Notes under the pieces: generated by a model
The model's input: only the letters and a program-made list of their open reading frames with translations
Databases searched by the model: none
Told to the model about the DNA's origin: nothing
DNA from: Mixophyes australis
Lineage: Eukaryota > Chordata > Amphibia > Anura > Limnodynastidae
Length of the DNA: 64,000 bases
Reading direction: 5' to 3'
Assembly (NCBI GenBank): GCA_036250195.1
Contig: JAVHZZ010000004.1
Coordinates: forward strand, 140,277,229-140,341,228
Position numbers and translations under genes: made by a program
Shown: one piece after another, positions 10,198 through 21,100 of the stretch
Numbering within the stretch: the stretch's first letter is position 1
How the letters are laid out: every line of letters begins with the position of its first letter

Positions 10198-10951
10198 GAA
10201 TATATATGTGAGGAGGTGCACGGGGAGAGACTGCAACACAGGATATACACGGGCACCTTAAACACGATCCACTGTAATATGCACAATATATATAAATGAC
10301 TGAACAGCACTGCAAATATAGAAAGTCTCTTGAAGTAATCCGGCACAAGATAACACAGTCAATGATGGCAATAGACTCAGCGGATAGCAGACTCCAGAGG
10401 AGAACCAACACAGTCCAGCAAGATATGCAATACACCAGCACAGTCAATGAGAAGTATGCATACCGTGGTTCAGAAGCAGGCAGTCAGACAGGAGTGCAGC
10501 GATACCTGAGCGGCAGGAGGCCGGCAGGATGAGAAGTCCCTGGATGGATGAGGCAGAGGTCTAGTAGGTGCAGCGCACAGGTAAGTAGACCAACAGGGAC
10601 ACGAATCCACAGGAATCAGTAGAACGTGGAACTGGACTCATGGAGGACCCAGGAGAATGGTGATGATCTAGCAGAGGAATAGCTGATGAGATACGGATCC
10701 AATGCTGACAGGAGGGTAGAGACCAGCGGGACACAGGAAGGCGTGGAAAGCGGATCAGCAGTAGATGGACGATAGCGCTGACAGCAGCAGCAGGACTCTG
10801 CGGACACACGGAGGTAACCAGTAGCAACCAACAGGTGCCAATAGCGATGGAACACGGGAGAGCAGAGTAGACCAGGAGCTGTTGATCACGGAGAGTAGCG
10901 GATGGCAATAATAGCAGCAGTCTCGAGGAAACACGGGAGAGATGAGATGAG

Positions 10952-11320
10952 ACTGCAGTGCACAGGGGCAGCGGATAGGAATCAACTAACAGTCACGATG
11001 ATGAAACACAGACGAGTTGCAAGCTGGAGACTGTAGTGCACGGAGGCAGCGGATAGGAATCAGCTAACAGTCACGATGATGAAACACAGACGAGTTGCAA
11101 GCTGGGGCTGTAGTGCACGGAGGCAGCGGATAGGAATCAGCTCACAGACTTGATGATGAACAGGTGAGTGGATGTGGAGAGAAGGCTGTAGTGCACGGAG
11201 GCAGCGGATAGGAATCAGCAAACAGTCACAATGATATATGATAGCGTTGAAGTGGTATAGAAGACTGTAGTGCACGGAGGCAGCGGATAGGAATCAGCTA
11301 ACAGTCACGATGATACAGTT
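10952..11320. repeat. 77-79-bp tandem units, 5 copies (LTR B, 3')
   Basis: Units start near 10952, 11030, 11107, 11185 and 11263, each with TAGTGCACGGAGGCAGCGGA or a close variant. The spacing equals that of the hairpin array in the same LTR although the unit sequence differs. Confidence 0.88.
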
Positions 11321-11332
11321 GATGGTAGAAGT

Positions 11333-11402
11333 GGTATGGGAACCACAGAAGTAGAAGTGGTTTGGAAACCACAGAGGTAGAAGTGGTTTGGAAACCACAG
11401 GA
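11333..11402. repeat. short palindromic units GTGGTTT-GG-AAACCAC
   Basis: Three units of about 27 bp, one with GTGGTAT-GG-GAACCAC and two with GTGGTTT-GG-AAACCAC. They correspond in position and shape to GCAGTTT-GG-AAACTGC of LTR C, with both arms changed together. Confidence 0.8.
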
Positions 11403-11589
11403 ATCAGCAGCGCTGAATACACGAGGAAACACAGGAACACCTTCAGAGACTCATGGGGAATGAGACTCCAAGATCAGGCAACGTGGTGTTGACCACAGGT
11501 GCTTAATATAGGGAGTGTTGCCTGATCTGCCAATTGAGTTAAAGGGACATACACTGAAGGATAGGAAAGGGCTGCGCATGCGCAGACCC

Positions 11590-14500
11590 TCAGGATGGAG
11601 GACGGCCACGGTTCCTAAATGTCCGGGAAGAAGCACTCACAGTCCGGTGAGTGACAGTACCCCCCCTTTTAAAGGTGGGCACAGAACGCCTGGAACCGGG
11701 CTTGTCCGGATTTTTGGAATAAAACTTCTTCAGAAGGGCAGGAGCATTAAGATCTTCAGCTTTGATCCAAGAGCGCTCCTCAGGACCAAAGCCCTTCCAA
11801 TGAACGAGGAAACGGAGGACTCCTCGCGAAATTTTTGCGTCTAGTACCTCAGTAATCTCGAAATCCTCCTCCTGATGAACTTGAACTGGCTGCGGAGCTG
11901 AGGGAGGAGTTGAGAAACGGTTGATAATAAGAGGTTTGAGTAAAGACACATGGAAGGCATTAGAAATCCGAAGATTCTTAGGAAGAAGAAGTTTCACACA
12001 TACTGGATTGATTACTTGAATGATCCTATATGGACCAATAAAACGAGGGGCGAATTTCATAGATGGAACCTTCAAACGAATATTTTTGGTAGATAACCAG
12101 ACACGATCTCCAATTTTTAGTGGTGGAATAGCCCGCCTCTTATCTGCGAAAGATTTATATTTGATAGATGTCTTCTTTAAACAGGTTTTGACCTGAGACC
12201 AGATATTTTTAAAGGTCTGACAAGCAGTCTCCACCGCAGGAACTTGGGTGGGCGGGAGGGCAGGAAATTCCGGAAAAGACGGATGGTGACCGTAGACCAC
12301 AAAAAATGGAGTTTTGGATGATGACTCATGGTACATGTTGTTATGGGCGAATTCAGCCCAAGGAAGCAACTCTACCCAGTTGTCTTGATTGGCTGATGAG
12401 AACATCCTTATAAAAGTCTCAAGATCTTGATTGACACGTTCCGTTTGTCCGTTAGATTGCGGATGGTAAGAAGATGAGAGTGCTAATCGTATGCCCAAGG
12501 TTTTACAAAGGGCTCGCCAGAATCTGGAAACGAATTGTACTCCTCTATCTGACACAATCTCAGACGGACATCCATGGATACGGAAGATCTCTTTAATGAA
12601 ATGTTCAGCCAGGATAGACGAGGAAGGCAAACCAGACAGAGGGACGAAATGAGCCATCTTCGAAAATCTGTCCACCACCACCCAAATAGTGTTATGATTC
12701 TTACTAGGTGGTAAATCAGTAACGAAATCCATACTAATATGGGTCCACGGTTTGGACGGAATGGGTAGTGGTCGCAGCAACCCTGCTGGAGTTCTGCGGG
12801 AGGATTTGAACTGGGAACATAACTCACAGGAAGCAATGAACTCTTTGACGTCTCTCCTCATTGAAGGCCACCAGTAACTTCGAGAGAGAATCTCAAAGGT
12901 CTTGTGTTCACCGGCGTGTCCAGAAAAACGAGAGGCATGGAACCACGAAAGGATTTTCCTCCTTAGAGTAGGAGGCACGAGGGTCTTCCCAAATGGTAGC
13001 GTTTTGGTGGATGAAGCAGCCAGTGAGATACATTTGGGGTCTAGAATGGTATGGTTGGAAACCTCTTCTATATCAGAGGACGTCACAAAAGCTCTAGATA
13101 AAGCGTCAGCTTTTTTGTTCTTGGCAGCTGGTTTGAAGGTTATTATTAATTCAAAACGGGAAAAGAAAAGAGACCATCTTGCTTGACGAGGGTTCAAGCA
13201 TTGGGCAGACTGGAGATATGACAAGTTCTTATGATCCATGAAGATCGTCACCGGATGGCGAGCTCCTTCCAATAAGTATCTCCATTCCTCTAATGCAGCT
13301 TTGATAGCCAGTAACTCCTTGTCCCCGATAGTATAATTCCTCTCTGCGGGCAGAAGACCCCGAGAATAGAAGGCACAAGGATGGAATTTTTGTTGTTCCG
13401 AGCGTTGGGAGAGAATGGCTCCCAAGCCCACATTAGAGGCATCTACTTCTAGAAAGAAGGGGAGTGTCACATCAGGCTGTCGAAGGATTGGAGCCGAAGA
13501 GAAGGACTCTTTGAGTGTTTGAAAGGCTTGAAGAGCCTCAGGTGACCATTGCTTAGGATTAGCCCCTTTCCGAGTCAGGGCCACAATAGGAGATGCAATG
13601 GAAGAAAAGTCTTGAATGAAGCGTCTATAGTAATTGGCAAAACCTAAAAAACGCTGGATAGCACGAAGAGTAGTTGGCTGGGGCCAATGTAGTACAGCAT
13701 TCACCTTGTCTGGATCCATCTTCAGGCCAACTCCGGAAACTATATACCCCAAGAATGGAATCTGGGGCAATTCGAATGAACATTTTTCTAATTTACAGAA
13801 CAATGAATTTTTCCGTAGCCTGGAGAGGACTTCTGCCACATGTTGGTGGTGAGAAGGCAGGTCCTGTGAAAAGATCAATATGTCGTCCAGGTAGACGACG
13901 ACACATACATATAATAAGTCCCGAAAGATCTCATTGATGAAGCCTTGAAAAACAGCGGGGGCATTACACAGCCCGAAAGGCATTACCAGATATTCGTAAT
14001 GCCCGTCTCTGGTGTTAAACGCTGTCTTCCATTCGTCACCGGAACGGATTCTGATTAAATTGTAGGCACCACGAAGATCCAACTTAGTAAAGATACGGGC
14101 TCCCTTGATGCGATCGAATAGCTCAGTGATCAGCGGAATGGGATACCGATTCTTGATAGTAATGGCATTGAGTCCACGAAAATCTATGCAAGGGCGTAAT
14201 GATCCATCCTTCTTTTTGACGAAGAAGAACCCAGCTCCAGCGGGAGAGGTGGAAGGTCGAATAAACCCACGCTGGAGGTTCTCCTGTATGTACTCAGATG
14301 TGGCTTGAGTTTCAGGTAACGAGAGTGGATAGACCCGGCCCCTGGGGGGAGTCTTGCCAGGTAGAAGGTCGATCGGACAATCCCAAGAACGATGAGGAGG
14401 AAGACGTTCAGACTGAGCTTTATCAAACACATCAGTAAATGAAGCATATTGAGGAGGGAGTCCCGGTGAGGTAGATGAGATGGAAGATTGCTGTACTTTG

Positions 14501-14982
14501 AGAGGAATAACTTGGGAAAGGCAACGATCGTAACATTCAGACCCCCAAGACGTAACTTGAGGGGTGCGCCAGTCAATCTGGGGAGAGTGACACTGAAGCC
14601 ATGGAAGGCCTAAGACAATCGGACTTGTCGTAACAGGAAGGATTAAAAACGATATTTCTTCATGATGCAGGGCACCAATCTGAAGTGTTACTGGAGACGT
14701 ACTCTGGGTGATGAGACCGTTGATGAGACGTGATCCATCTATAGCCGTCACAGTAATGGGCGTTTTTAAGGTAATCACTGGTAGAGACCATTGATTTACT
14801 AATGATTTGGAAATAAAATTTCCTGCTGCTCCGGAATCAATCAATGCCTGTTACTCAAAGGTTTTGGTAGCAAAAGAAATCGTAACATCAAAAGCGCAGA
14901 CTTTAGATTTCATAGAAGATGGAGAGGACTCCAGGGACCCTAACTTCACCTCTCCAGAACTAGTTAGGGCCTGGCATTTCCC
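11590..14982 (-). CDS. pol: pol polyprotein of B: protease, RT, RNase H, integrase, chromodomain
   Basis: The pol frame is entered by a predicted -1 shift at 14976-14982 and runs to a TAA at 11590. One in-frame TAA (14851-14853) lies just before the protease motif IDSGAAGNFIS; after it, 1084 codons are open. Domains in order: protease (about residues 1-90 of the open part), RT with MPFGLCNAPAVFQ and the catalytic YLDDI, RNase H (DGS-less, EVDASNVGLGA; GDKELLAI), integrase HHCC (HASRFSGH, CELC), DDE core (SMDFVTD, SDRGVQF, NGQTERVNQDLE), GPYRI region and a chromodomain (FEITEVLDAKI, FLVHWKGFG, SWIKAEDLN). The final 21 codons or so are read through the polypurine tract and the 3' LTR. The protein would be cut by its own protease and would reverse transcribe and integrate the element, with the chromodomain probably reading histone methylation at target chromatin (family knowledge). 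Confidence 0.93.
11657..11674 (-). promoter_or_regulatory. polypurine tract of element B
   Basis: AAAA followed by seven G and TAC on the minus strand, directly against the 3' LTR. The same bases are translated in the pol frame (FKRGGT). Confidence 0.85.
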
Positions 14983-15896
14983 GATCTCTTAGGGCAAGAG
15001 CTGAGGATATGAGTGGAATCAGCACAATAGATACAGAGTCTATTCTTTACTCTTCGTTTCCTCTCCTCTGAAGATAATTTGGAACGTCCTATCTCCATGG
15101 GAATCACAGAGGGTGAAACTGGACGAAATTGAGGGTTAGAACGAAGAGGTGCTTTAGCAGAAGTTGTTTTCTCAGCCTCTCTTTCACGAAATCTCATATC
15201 AACGCGATGGCATAGAGAGATCAAATCTTCAAGTGACGAAGGAAGCTCCTGAGTAGTCAGTGCATCTTTAATTTTATCGGAGAGCCCCTGCCAGAAGGCG
15301 GCAACTAGGGCTTCAGTGTTCCACTGAAGTTCAGAGGCTAAGATCCTAAATTGAATGACGTACTGGCCTACTGTATGAGATCCTTGTCGCAGACGGAGGA
15401 TGCTGGAAGCAGCGGAGGTCACACGACCTGGTTCATCGAACACACTTCGGAATGTAGAAATGAATTTGGCACTATCTTGTAATATTGGATCGTTTCTTTC
15501 CCACAGAGGGGAGGCCCAAGCCAGGGCTTGTCCTGAAAACAAAGAGATAAGATAGGCCACTCTGGAACGATGGGTAGAAAAATTTTGAGGTTGGAGCTCA
15601 AAATGGACTGAACATTGGTTAAGGAAACCCCTACAAGTTTTGGGGTCTCCATCGTACTTTGACGGAGTAGGCAGGTGAAGCGTGGAAGCTGTAGACACCT
15701 GGGATGGCACTGGGGAAACGGAGGAAAGCACAGGAGCCTCAGTAATAGCTGTCACAGTCTGTCCAGATGTTCCTTGGGAGGTTAATGACTGATAACACTG
15801 AAGTAACAGCTGTTGGCGGGCATCCTGTTGCTCCACACGGCTGACCAGATGCTGCAGCATCTCTTTGGCGGTAGGTTCCGTATCTGGGTCTGTCAT
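14964..15896 (-). CDS. gag: gag of element B
   Basis: 310 codons, uninterrupted. The ATG at 15896 directly abuts the self-primer site, and gag of C starts at the matching place. Residues 1-35 resemble a short coiled coil (TAKEMLQHLVSRVEQQD). A Ser/Thr/Pro-rich linker leads to a capsid region with KYDGDPKTCRGFLNQC and SGQALAWASPLWERNDP, typical of the sushi/PEG10-related gag family. A zinc knuckle CIYCADSTHILSSC (CX2CX4HX4C) lies near residues 288-301. Gag would form the particle and bind the RNA. The stop at 14964-14966 follows the GGGAAAT heptamer by four codons. Confidence 0.94.
   Translation of the reverse strand: MTDPDTEPTAKEMLQHLVSRVEQQDARQQLLLQCYQSLTSQGTSGQTVTAITEAPVLSSVSPVPSQVSTASTLHLPTPSKYDGDPKTCRGFLNQCSVHFELQPQNFSTHRSRVAYLISLFSGQALAWASPLWERNDPILQDSAKFISTFRSVFDEPGRVTSAASSILRLRQGSHTVGQYVIQFRILASELQWNTEALVAAFWQGLSDKIKDALTTQELPSSLEDLISLCHRVDMRFREREAEKTTSAKAPLRSNPQFRPVSPSVIPMEIGRSKLSSEERKRRVKNRLCIYCADSTHILSSCPKRSGNARP
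14976..14982 (-). promoter_or_regulatory. -1 frameshift heptamer GGGAAAT at gag-pol junction of B
   Basis: In the gag frame the sense strand reads tcG GGA AAT, the X XXY YYZ layout of -1 slippery sites. The pol frame is -1 relative to gag and overlaps the gag end. A short CCAG...CTGG pairing is possible downstream, but no strong pseudoknot is obvious by eye. Element C has the same heptamer at 21257-21263. Confidence 0.7.
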
Positions 15897-15897
15897 G

Positions 15898-15909
15898 GCC
15901 TGATCTTAC
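15898..15909 (-). promoter_or_regulatory. primer-binding site of B, self-primer type
   Basis: Sense strand after the LTR: GT then AAGATCAGGC (15907-15898), fully complementary to GCCTGATCTT that begins at 17665 in the 5' LTR. The gag ATG follows after one further C. Confidence 0.8.
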
Positions 15910-16125
15910 TGTCACGGGCACTAGGAGTCTTTACCCAGGGATCACCAGGTGGTAGGCTTACCAGAGCAATGTAGATGGTAATAGGGTACTCTGGTAGCAG
16001 GGTGATCACGGAACAGGAAATGGTAGATGATGAGATGCTCAGGAAAGTCTATGACTAGCAGCACTGGTAATATGGAGGTAATAATACACGAGGAACTGTA
16101 TGGACAAGGGCACGTGAAGGTAGTC

Positions 16126-16383
16126 AGTGGTCTGCGATAGCAAGTTGTACCACTGCTATAGTGAGGAGGAATGTCCAACAGAAACAAGGAGGTGATGAGA
16201 GTCAGCGGTCTGCGGATAGCAAGTTGTACCGCTGTCTGAGTGAAGGAATGGAATCCAAGTGGAGGTATCCGGGTAGTCAGTGGTCTGCGATAGCAAGTTG
16301 TACCACTGCTATGTGAGAGGATACTGGAACAGGTGATACGGGAAACAGGGATCAGTGGTCTGCCATCAGCAAGTTGTACCACT
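16126..16383 (-). repeat. hairpin array, 4 copies (LTR B, 5')
   Basis: Copies at 16126-16154, 16204-16233, 16279-16307 and 16354-16383, same as the 3' LTR. In the genomic RNA they would lie about 230-490 nt upstream of the gag start codon. Confidence 0.9.
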
Positions 16384-17137
16384 GAATATATATGTGAGGA
16401 GGTGCACGGGGAGAGACTGCAACACAGGATATACACGGGCACCTTAAACACGATCCACTGTAATATGCACAATATATATAAATGACTGAACAGCACTGCA
16501 AATATAGAAAGTCTCTTGAAGTAATCCGGCACAAGATAACACAGTCAATGATGGCAATAGACTCAGCGGATAGCAGACTCCAGAGGAGAACCAACACAGT
16601 CCAGCAAGATATGCAATACACCAGCACAGTCAATGAGAAGTATGCATACCGTGGTTCAGAAGCAGGCAGTCAGACAGGAGTGCAGCGATACCTGAGCGGC
16701 AGGAGGCCGGCAGGATGAGAAGTCCCTGGATGGATGAGGCAGAGGTCTAGTAGGTGCAGCGCACAGGTAAGTAGACCAACAGGGACACGAATCCACAGGA
16801 ATCAGTAGAACGTGGAACTGGACTCATGGAGGACCCAGGAGAATGGTGATGATCTAGCAGAGGAATAGCTGATGAGATACGGATCCAATGCTGACAGGAG
16901 GGTAGAGACCAGCGGGACACAGGAAGGCGTGGAAAGCGGATCAGCAGTAGATGGACGATAGCGCTGACAGCAGCAGCAGGACTCTGCGGACACACGGAGG
17001 TAACCAGTAGCAACCAACAGGTGCCAATAGCGATGGAACACGGGAGAGCAGAGTAGACCAGGAGCTGTTGATCACGGAGAGTAGCGGATGGCAATAATAG
17101 CAGCAGTCTCGAGGAAACACGGGAGAGATGAGATGAG

Positions 17138-17506
17138 ACTGCAGTGCACAGGGGCAGCGGATAGGAATCAGCTAACAGTCACGATGATGAAACACAGACG
17201 AGTTGCAAGCTGGAGACTGTAGTGCACGGAGGCAGCGGATAGGAATCAGCTAACAGTCACGATGATGAAACACAGACGAGTTGCAAGCTGGGGCTGTAGT
17301 GCACGGAGGCAGCGGATAGGAATCAGCTCACAGACTTGATGATGAACAGGTGAGTGGATGTGGAGAGAAGGCTGTAGTGCACGGAGGCAGCGGATAGGAA
17401 TCAGCAAACAGTCACAATGATATATGATAGCGTTGAAGTGGTATAGAAGACTGTAGTGCACGGAGGCAGCGGATAGGAATCAGCTAACAGTCACGATGAT
17501 ACAGTT
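17138..17506. repeat. 77-79-bp tandem units, 5 copies (LTR B, 5')
   Basis: Same five units as 10952-11320. They lie just downstream of the predicted transcript start in the RNA leader. Confidence 0.87.
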
Positions 17507-17655
17507 GATGGTAGAAGTGGTATGGGAACCACAGAAGTAGAAGTGGTTTGGAAACCACAGAGGTAGAAGTGGTTTGGAAACCACAGGAATCAGCAGCGCT
17601 GAATACACGAGGAAACACAGGAACACCTTCAGAGACTCATGGGGAATGAGACTCC

Positions 17656-17696
17656 AAGATCAGGCAACGTGGTGTTGACCACAGGTGCTTAATATA
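17656..17696 (-). promoter_or_regulatory. TATA box and transcript start/self-primer of B
   Basis: Sense TATATTAA (17696-17689), then GCCTGATCTT from 17665 to 17656. Distance 31 nt. The ten bases pair with the primer-binding site at 15898-15907. Confidence 0.75.
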
Positions 17697-17859
17697 GGGA
17701 GTGTTGCCTGATCTGCCAATTGAGTTAAAGGGACATACACTGAAGGATAGGAAAGGGCTGCGCATGCGCAGACCCTCAGGATGGAGGACGGCCACGGTTC
17801 CTAAATGTCCGGGAAGAAGCACTCACAGTCCGGTGAGTGACACATTCCTTCACCTAGAC

Positions 17860-17968
17860 AGCGGTACAACTTGCTATACGCAGACCGCTGACTCTCATCA
17901 ACTCCTCGTTACTCCTGGACATTCCTCCTCACTATAGCAGTGGTACAACTTGCTATACGCAGACCACT
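17860..17968 (+). repeat. hairpin modules, 2 copies (LTR D, right part)
   Basis: Copies at 17860-17889 (stem AGCGGT/ACCGCT) and 17939-17968 (AGTGGT/ACCACT), sense strand plus. With B removed they continue the register of the copies at 9586 and 9662 with spacing of about 74-79 bp. Confidence 0.88.
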
Positions 17969-18188
17969 GACTACCCTCACGTTTCCTTGTCCATCCAGTT
18001 CCTCATGTACAGTTATCCACCTGTTACCAGTGCTGCTAGTCATAGACTTTCCTCGAGCATTCTCTTACCATCTGCTGTCTCCTGTTCCGTGGTCACCCCA
18101 CTACCAGAGTATCATATTACCAACTATACTGCTCTGGTAAGTCCATCATCTGGTGATACCTGGGTAAAGACTCCTAGTGCCCGTGACA

Positions 18189-21100
18189 TTTAGGTACAGA
18201 AGGAGGAGCAGAAAAACGATTGATAACAAGAGGTTTGAGTAGAGAGACATGGAAGGCATTGGAGATCCGGAGGTTCTTTGGTAACAGTAGCTTGAAGCAT
18301 ACTGGATTTATGACTTGAGTGATCTTGTATGGTCCGATAAAGCGTAGCGCAAACTTCATGGACGGAACCTTCAAGCGGATGTTTTTTGTAGAAAGCCATA
18401 CACGGTCTCCAAGCTTGAGTGGTGGAATGGCTTGCCTCTTTTTATCTGCAAAGAATTTGTATCTGGCTGATGCTTTCCTCAGGGATGATCTCACCTGAGT
18501 CCAGATGGTTTTAAAGTTTTGACAAAGTCTCTCCACCGCAGGGACTTGGGTGGGAGGGAGGGCAGGAAACTCTGGGAGAGACGGATGGTGACCGTAAACC
18601 ACGAAAAAAGGAGTTTTTGTTGAAGACTCATGGTACATGTTATTGTGGGCAAACTCAGCCCAAGGGAGTAAATCTACCCAATTATCTTGATTGGCTGAGG
18701 AAAAGATTCTTATGAAGGTCTCGAGATCTTGATTGACCCTTTCGGTCTGGCCGTTTGATTGGGGATGGTAAGACGATGATAGAGACAGTCGGATACCCAA
18801 GTTCTTACAAAGGGCTCGCCAGAATCTGGAGACGAACTGCACTCCTCTATCGGACACAATCTCGGACGGACAGCCGTGAATTCGAAAAATCTCTTTAATA
18901 AAATGGTCAGCCAAGGTAGAAGAAGATGGTAATCCGGTGAGAGGGACGAAGTGAACCATCTTGGAGAATCTATCCACCACTACCCAGATGGTATTACATC
19001 TCTTGCTAAGAGGAAGTTCAGTGACAAAGTCCATACTTATGTGGGTCCAAGGTTTGGTAGGGATAGGTAGTGGTTGGAGCAATCCCGCTGGTGTTCTGCG
19101 GGAAGACTTAAATTGAGAGCAGATCTCACAAGCGGCCACAAATTCTCTGACATCCTTTCTGATAGAAGGCCACCAATAACTCCGGGAAAGGATCTCAAAA
19201 GTCTTTCGTTCACCGGAATGTCCAGAGAAGCGTGAAGAATGGTACCATGACAATATTCTCTTGCGTAGAGATGGCGAAACAAGAGTTCTCCCAAACGGTA
19301 GCACATTGGTGGACGAAGTGGCCAAAGTCACACATTTGGGATCCAGTATAGGATGATCGGAAGAATCCAAGATGTCAGAAGGAGGATCAAATGCCCGGGA
19401 TAAAGCATCTGCTTTCCTGTTCTTTGCAGCAGGTTTGAACGTTATAATGAGTTCGAAGCGAGAAAAGAAAAGTGACCACCTCGCCTGTCGAGGGTTTAGA
19501 CATTGGGCTGTTTGTAAATAGAGGAGATTTTTGTGGTCGGTGAAGATAGTTACCGGATAATGAGCCCCCTCCAGTAGATATCTCCATTCCTCCAATGCGA
19601 CTTTTATTGCCAACAGTTCTTTGTCACCGATGGTGTAGTTCTTTTCCACGGGTAGAAGACCCCGGGAGTAGAAGGCACAAGGATGGAATTTCTGTTGCTC
19701 AGATCTTTGGGAGAGAATAGCTCCTAGTCCGACATTGGAGGCGTCCACCTCGAGAAAGAAGGGAAGGTTTACGTCAGGCTGCCGAAGAACAGGGGCCGTA
19801 GAAAATGCTTCTTTAAGGCTTTGGAAAGCGTGAAGGGCCTCGGAGGACCAGTGTTTAGTATTGGCGCCCTTCTTGGTCAGGGCCACAATAGGAGAAGCAA
19901 TAGATGAGAAGTTCAGGATAAAACGTCTGTAATAATTCGCAAACCCCAGGAAGCGTTGTATAGCCCTGAGGGTAGTTGGCTGGGGCCAAAGTAGAACGGC
20001 ATTAACTTTGTCTGGGTCCATCTCCAGACCTACTCCGGACACGATGTATCCCAAGAATGGAATTTGGGATAATTCGAAGGAGCATTTTTCTAATTTGCAG
20101 AATAGGAGGTTCTTCCGCAGTCTGGAGAGAACTTCTGTCACATGTTGATGGTGGGAGACAAGATCTTGAGAGAAGATTAAAATGTCGTCCAGATAGACTA
20201 CAACGTACACGTATAATAGGTCCCGGAAGATCTCGTTCACGAATCCTTGGAAGACAGCTGGGGCATTACACAGTCCAAAGGGCATAACTAGGTATTCGTA
20301 ATGCCCATCCCTGGTGTTGAATGCTGTCTTCCATTCGTCGCCTGACTTGATCCGGATTAGGTTGTAAGCGCCACGGAGATCAAGTTTGGTAAAAATCCGA
20401 GCACCTTTTATACGATCAAAGAGTTCGGTGATAAGATGAATCGGGTACCGATTTTTTACGGTTATGGCATTGAGCCCCCGATAATCAATGCAGGGTCTTA
20501 AGGTCCCATCTTTCTTTTCACGAAAAAGAAGCCCGCTCCAGCGGGAGAGCTGGAAGGTCGAATGAATCCGCGATGAAGGTTGTCCTTGATATACTCTGAC
20601 ATAGCCTGTGTCTCTGGTAGCGAGAGAGGGTATACACGGCCCCTAGGAGGGTTTTTGCCAGGTAGTAAATCTATGGGACAATCCCATGCCCGATGAGGTG
20701 GCAGGCGTTCAGATTGCGAACAGGGCATACTGTGGAGGAAGGCCCGGAGGACCAGGTGTTACAGATGATCTGTTGATTTTGAGTGGTACCACTCGGGTTA
20801 GGCATCTATGATGACAATCCGGGCCCCAGGATGTGACTTGGGGAGTACTCCAATCAACTTGTGGTGAATGAAGCTGAAGCCATGGAAGGCCAAGAACGAT
20901 GGGACTAGTAGTAGCAGGAAGGACCAGCAAAGAGATTTTCTCTCGGTGTAAGGCTCCAATTTGAAGGGTCAAAGGAGTCATACAGTGGGTGATAAGTCCA
21001 TTAATGATGCGAGAGCCGTCTATAGCGGTGACCGCTATGGCGGTTTTTAACGGGACCACTGGTAGTAACCACTGGTTAACAAGAGCACTGGAGATAAAGT

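Larger units (their letters stand above)
9724..11656 (-). repeat. 3' LTR of element B
   Basis: 1933 bp, plus-strand ends TGTCACGGGC and GAGTGACA. Contains four hairpin modules (9940-10197), five units of about 78 bp (10952-11320), and three short palindromic units (11333-11400). The pol stop codon lies inside this LTR at 11590-11592. Confidence 0.95.
9724..17842 (-). mobile_element. Ty3/gypsy chromovirus B, nearly intact and recent
   Basis: 8119 bp with 1933-bp LTRs at 9724-11656 and 15910-17842 that are almost identical; I noticed one substitution (AACGAGG versus AACAAGG). The 5-bp target duplication CATTC lies at 9719-9723 and 17843-17847. Polypurine tract, self-primer site, gag (310 aa) and a pol frame of over 1080 codons are all present. 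The one obvious defect is an in-frame TAA near the start of protease. The element sits inside solo LTR D. Confidence 0.96.
15910..17842 (-). repeat. 5' LTR of element B
   Basis: 1933 bp, almost identical to 9724-11656. TATATTAA at 17696-17689 is 31 nt before the predicted transcript start at 17665, leaving about 1.76 kb of LTR as 5' leader before gag. Contains the same hairpin array (16126-16383) and tandem units (17138-17506). Confidence 0.95.
8518..18188 (+). mobile_element. solo LTR D (plus strand), interrupted by element B
   Basis: The LTR starts TGTCACTCACC at 8518 and ends GCCCGTGACA at 18188. TTTAG occurs at 8513-8517 and at 18189-18193, a 5-bp target duplication. After removal of B (9724-17842) and one CATTC copy, the LTR is 1547 bp. 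There is no gag or pol of its own, so it is a recombined solo LTR of the B-like family inside the pol of C. It carries a TATTTAAA box at 8663-8670 with GCCTGATCTT starting 31 nt later at 8694. Confidence 0.9.

Noticed and set aside
9756..11020. Frames of 78-196 codons in LTR B, present twice
   Set aside because: They follow LTR repeats and are duplicated only because the LTR is; no domain and no start context.
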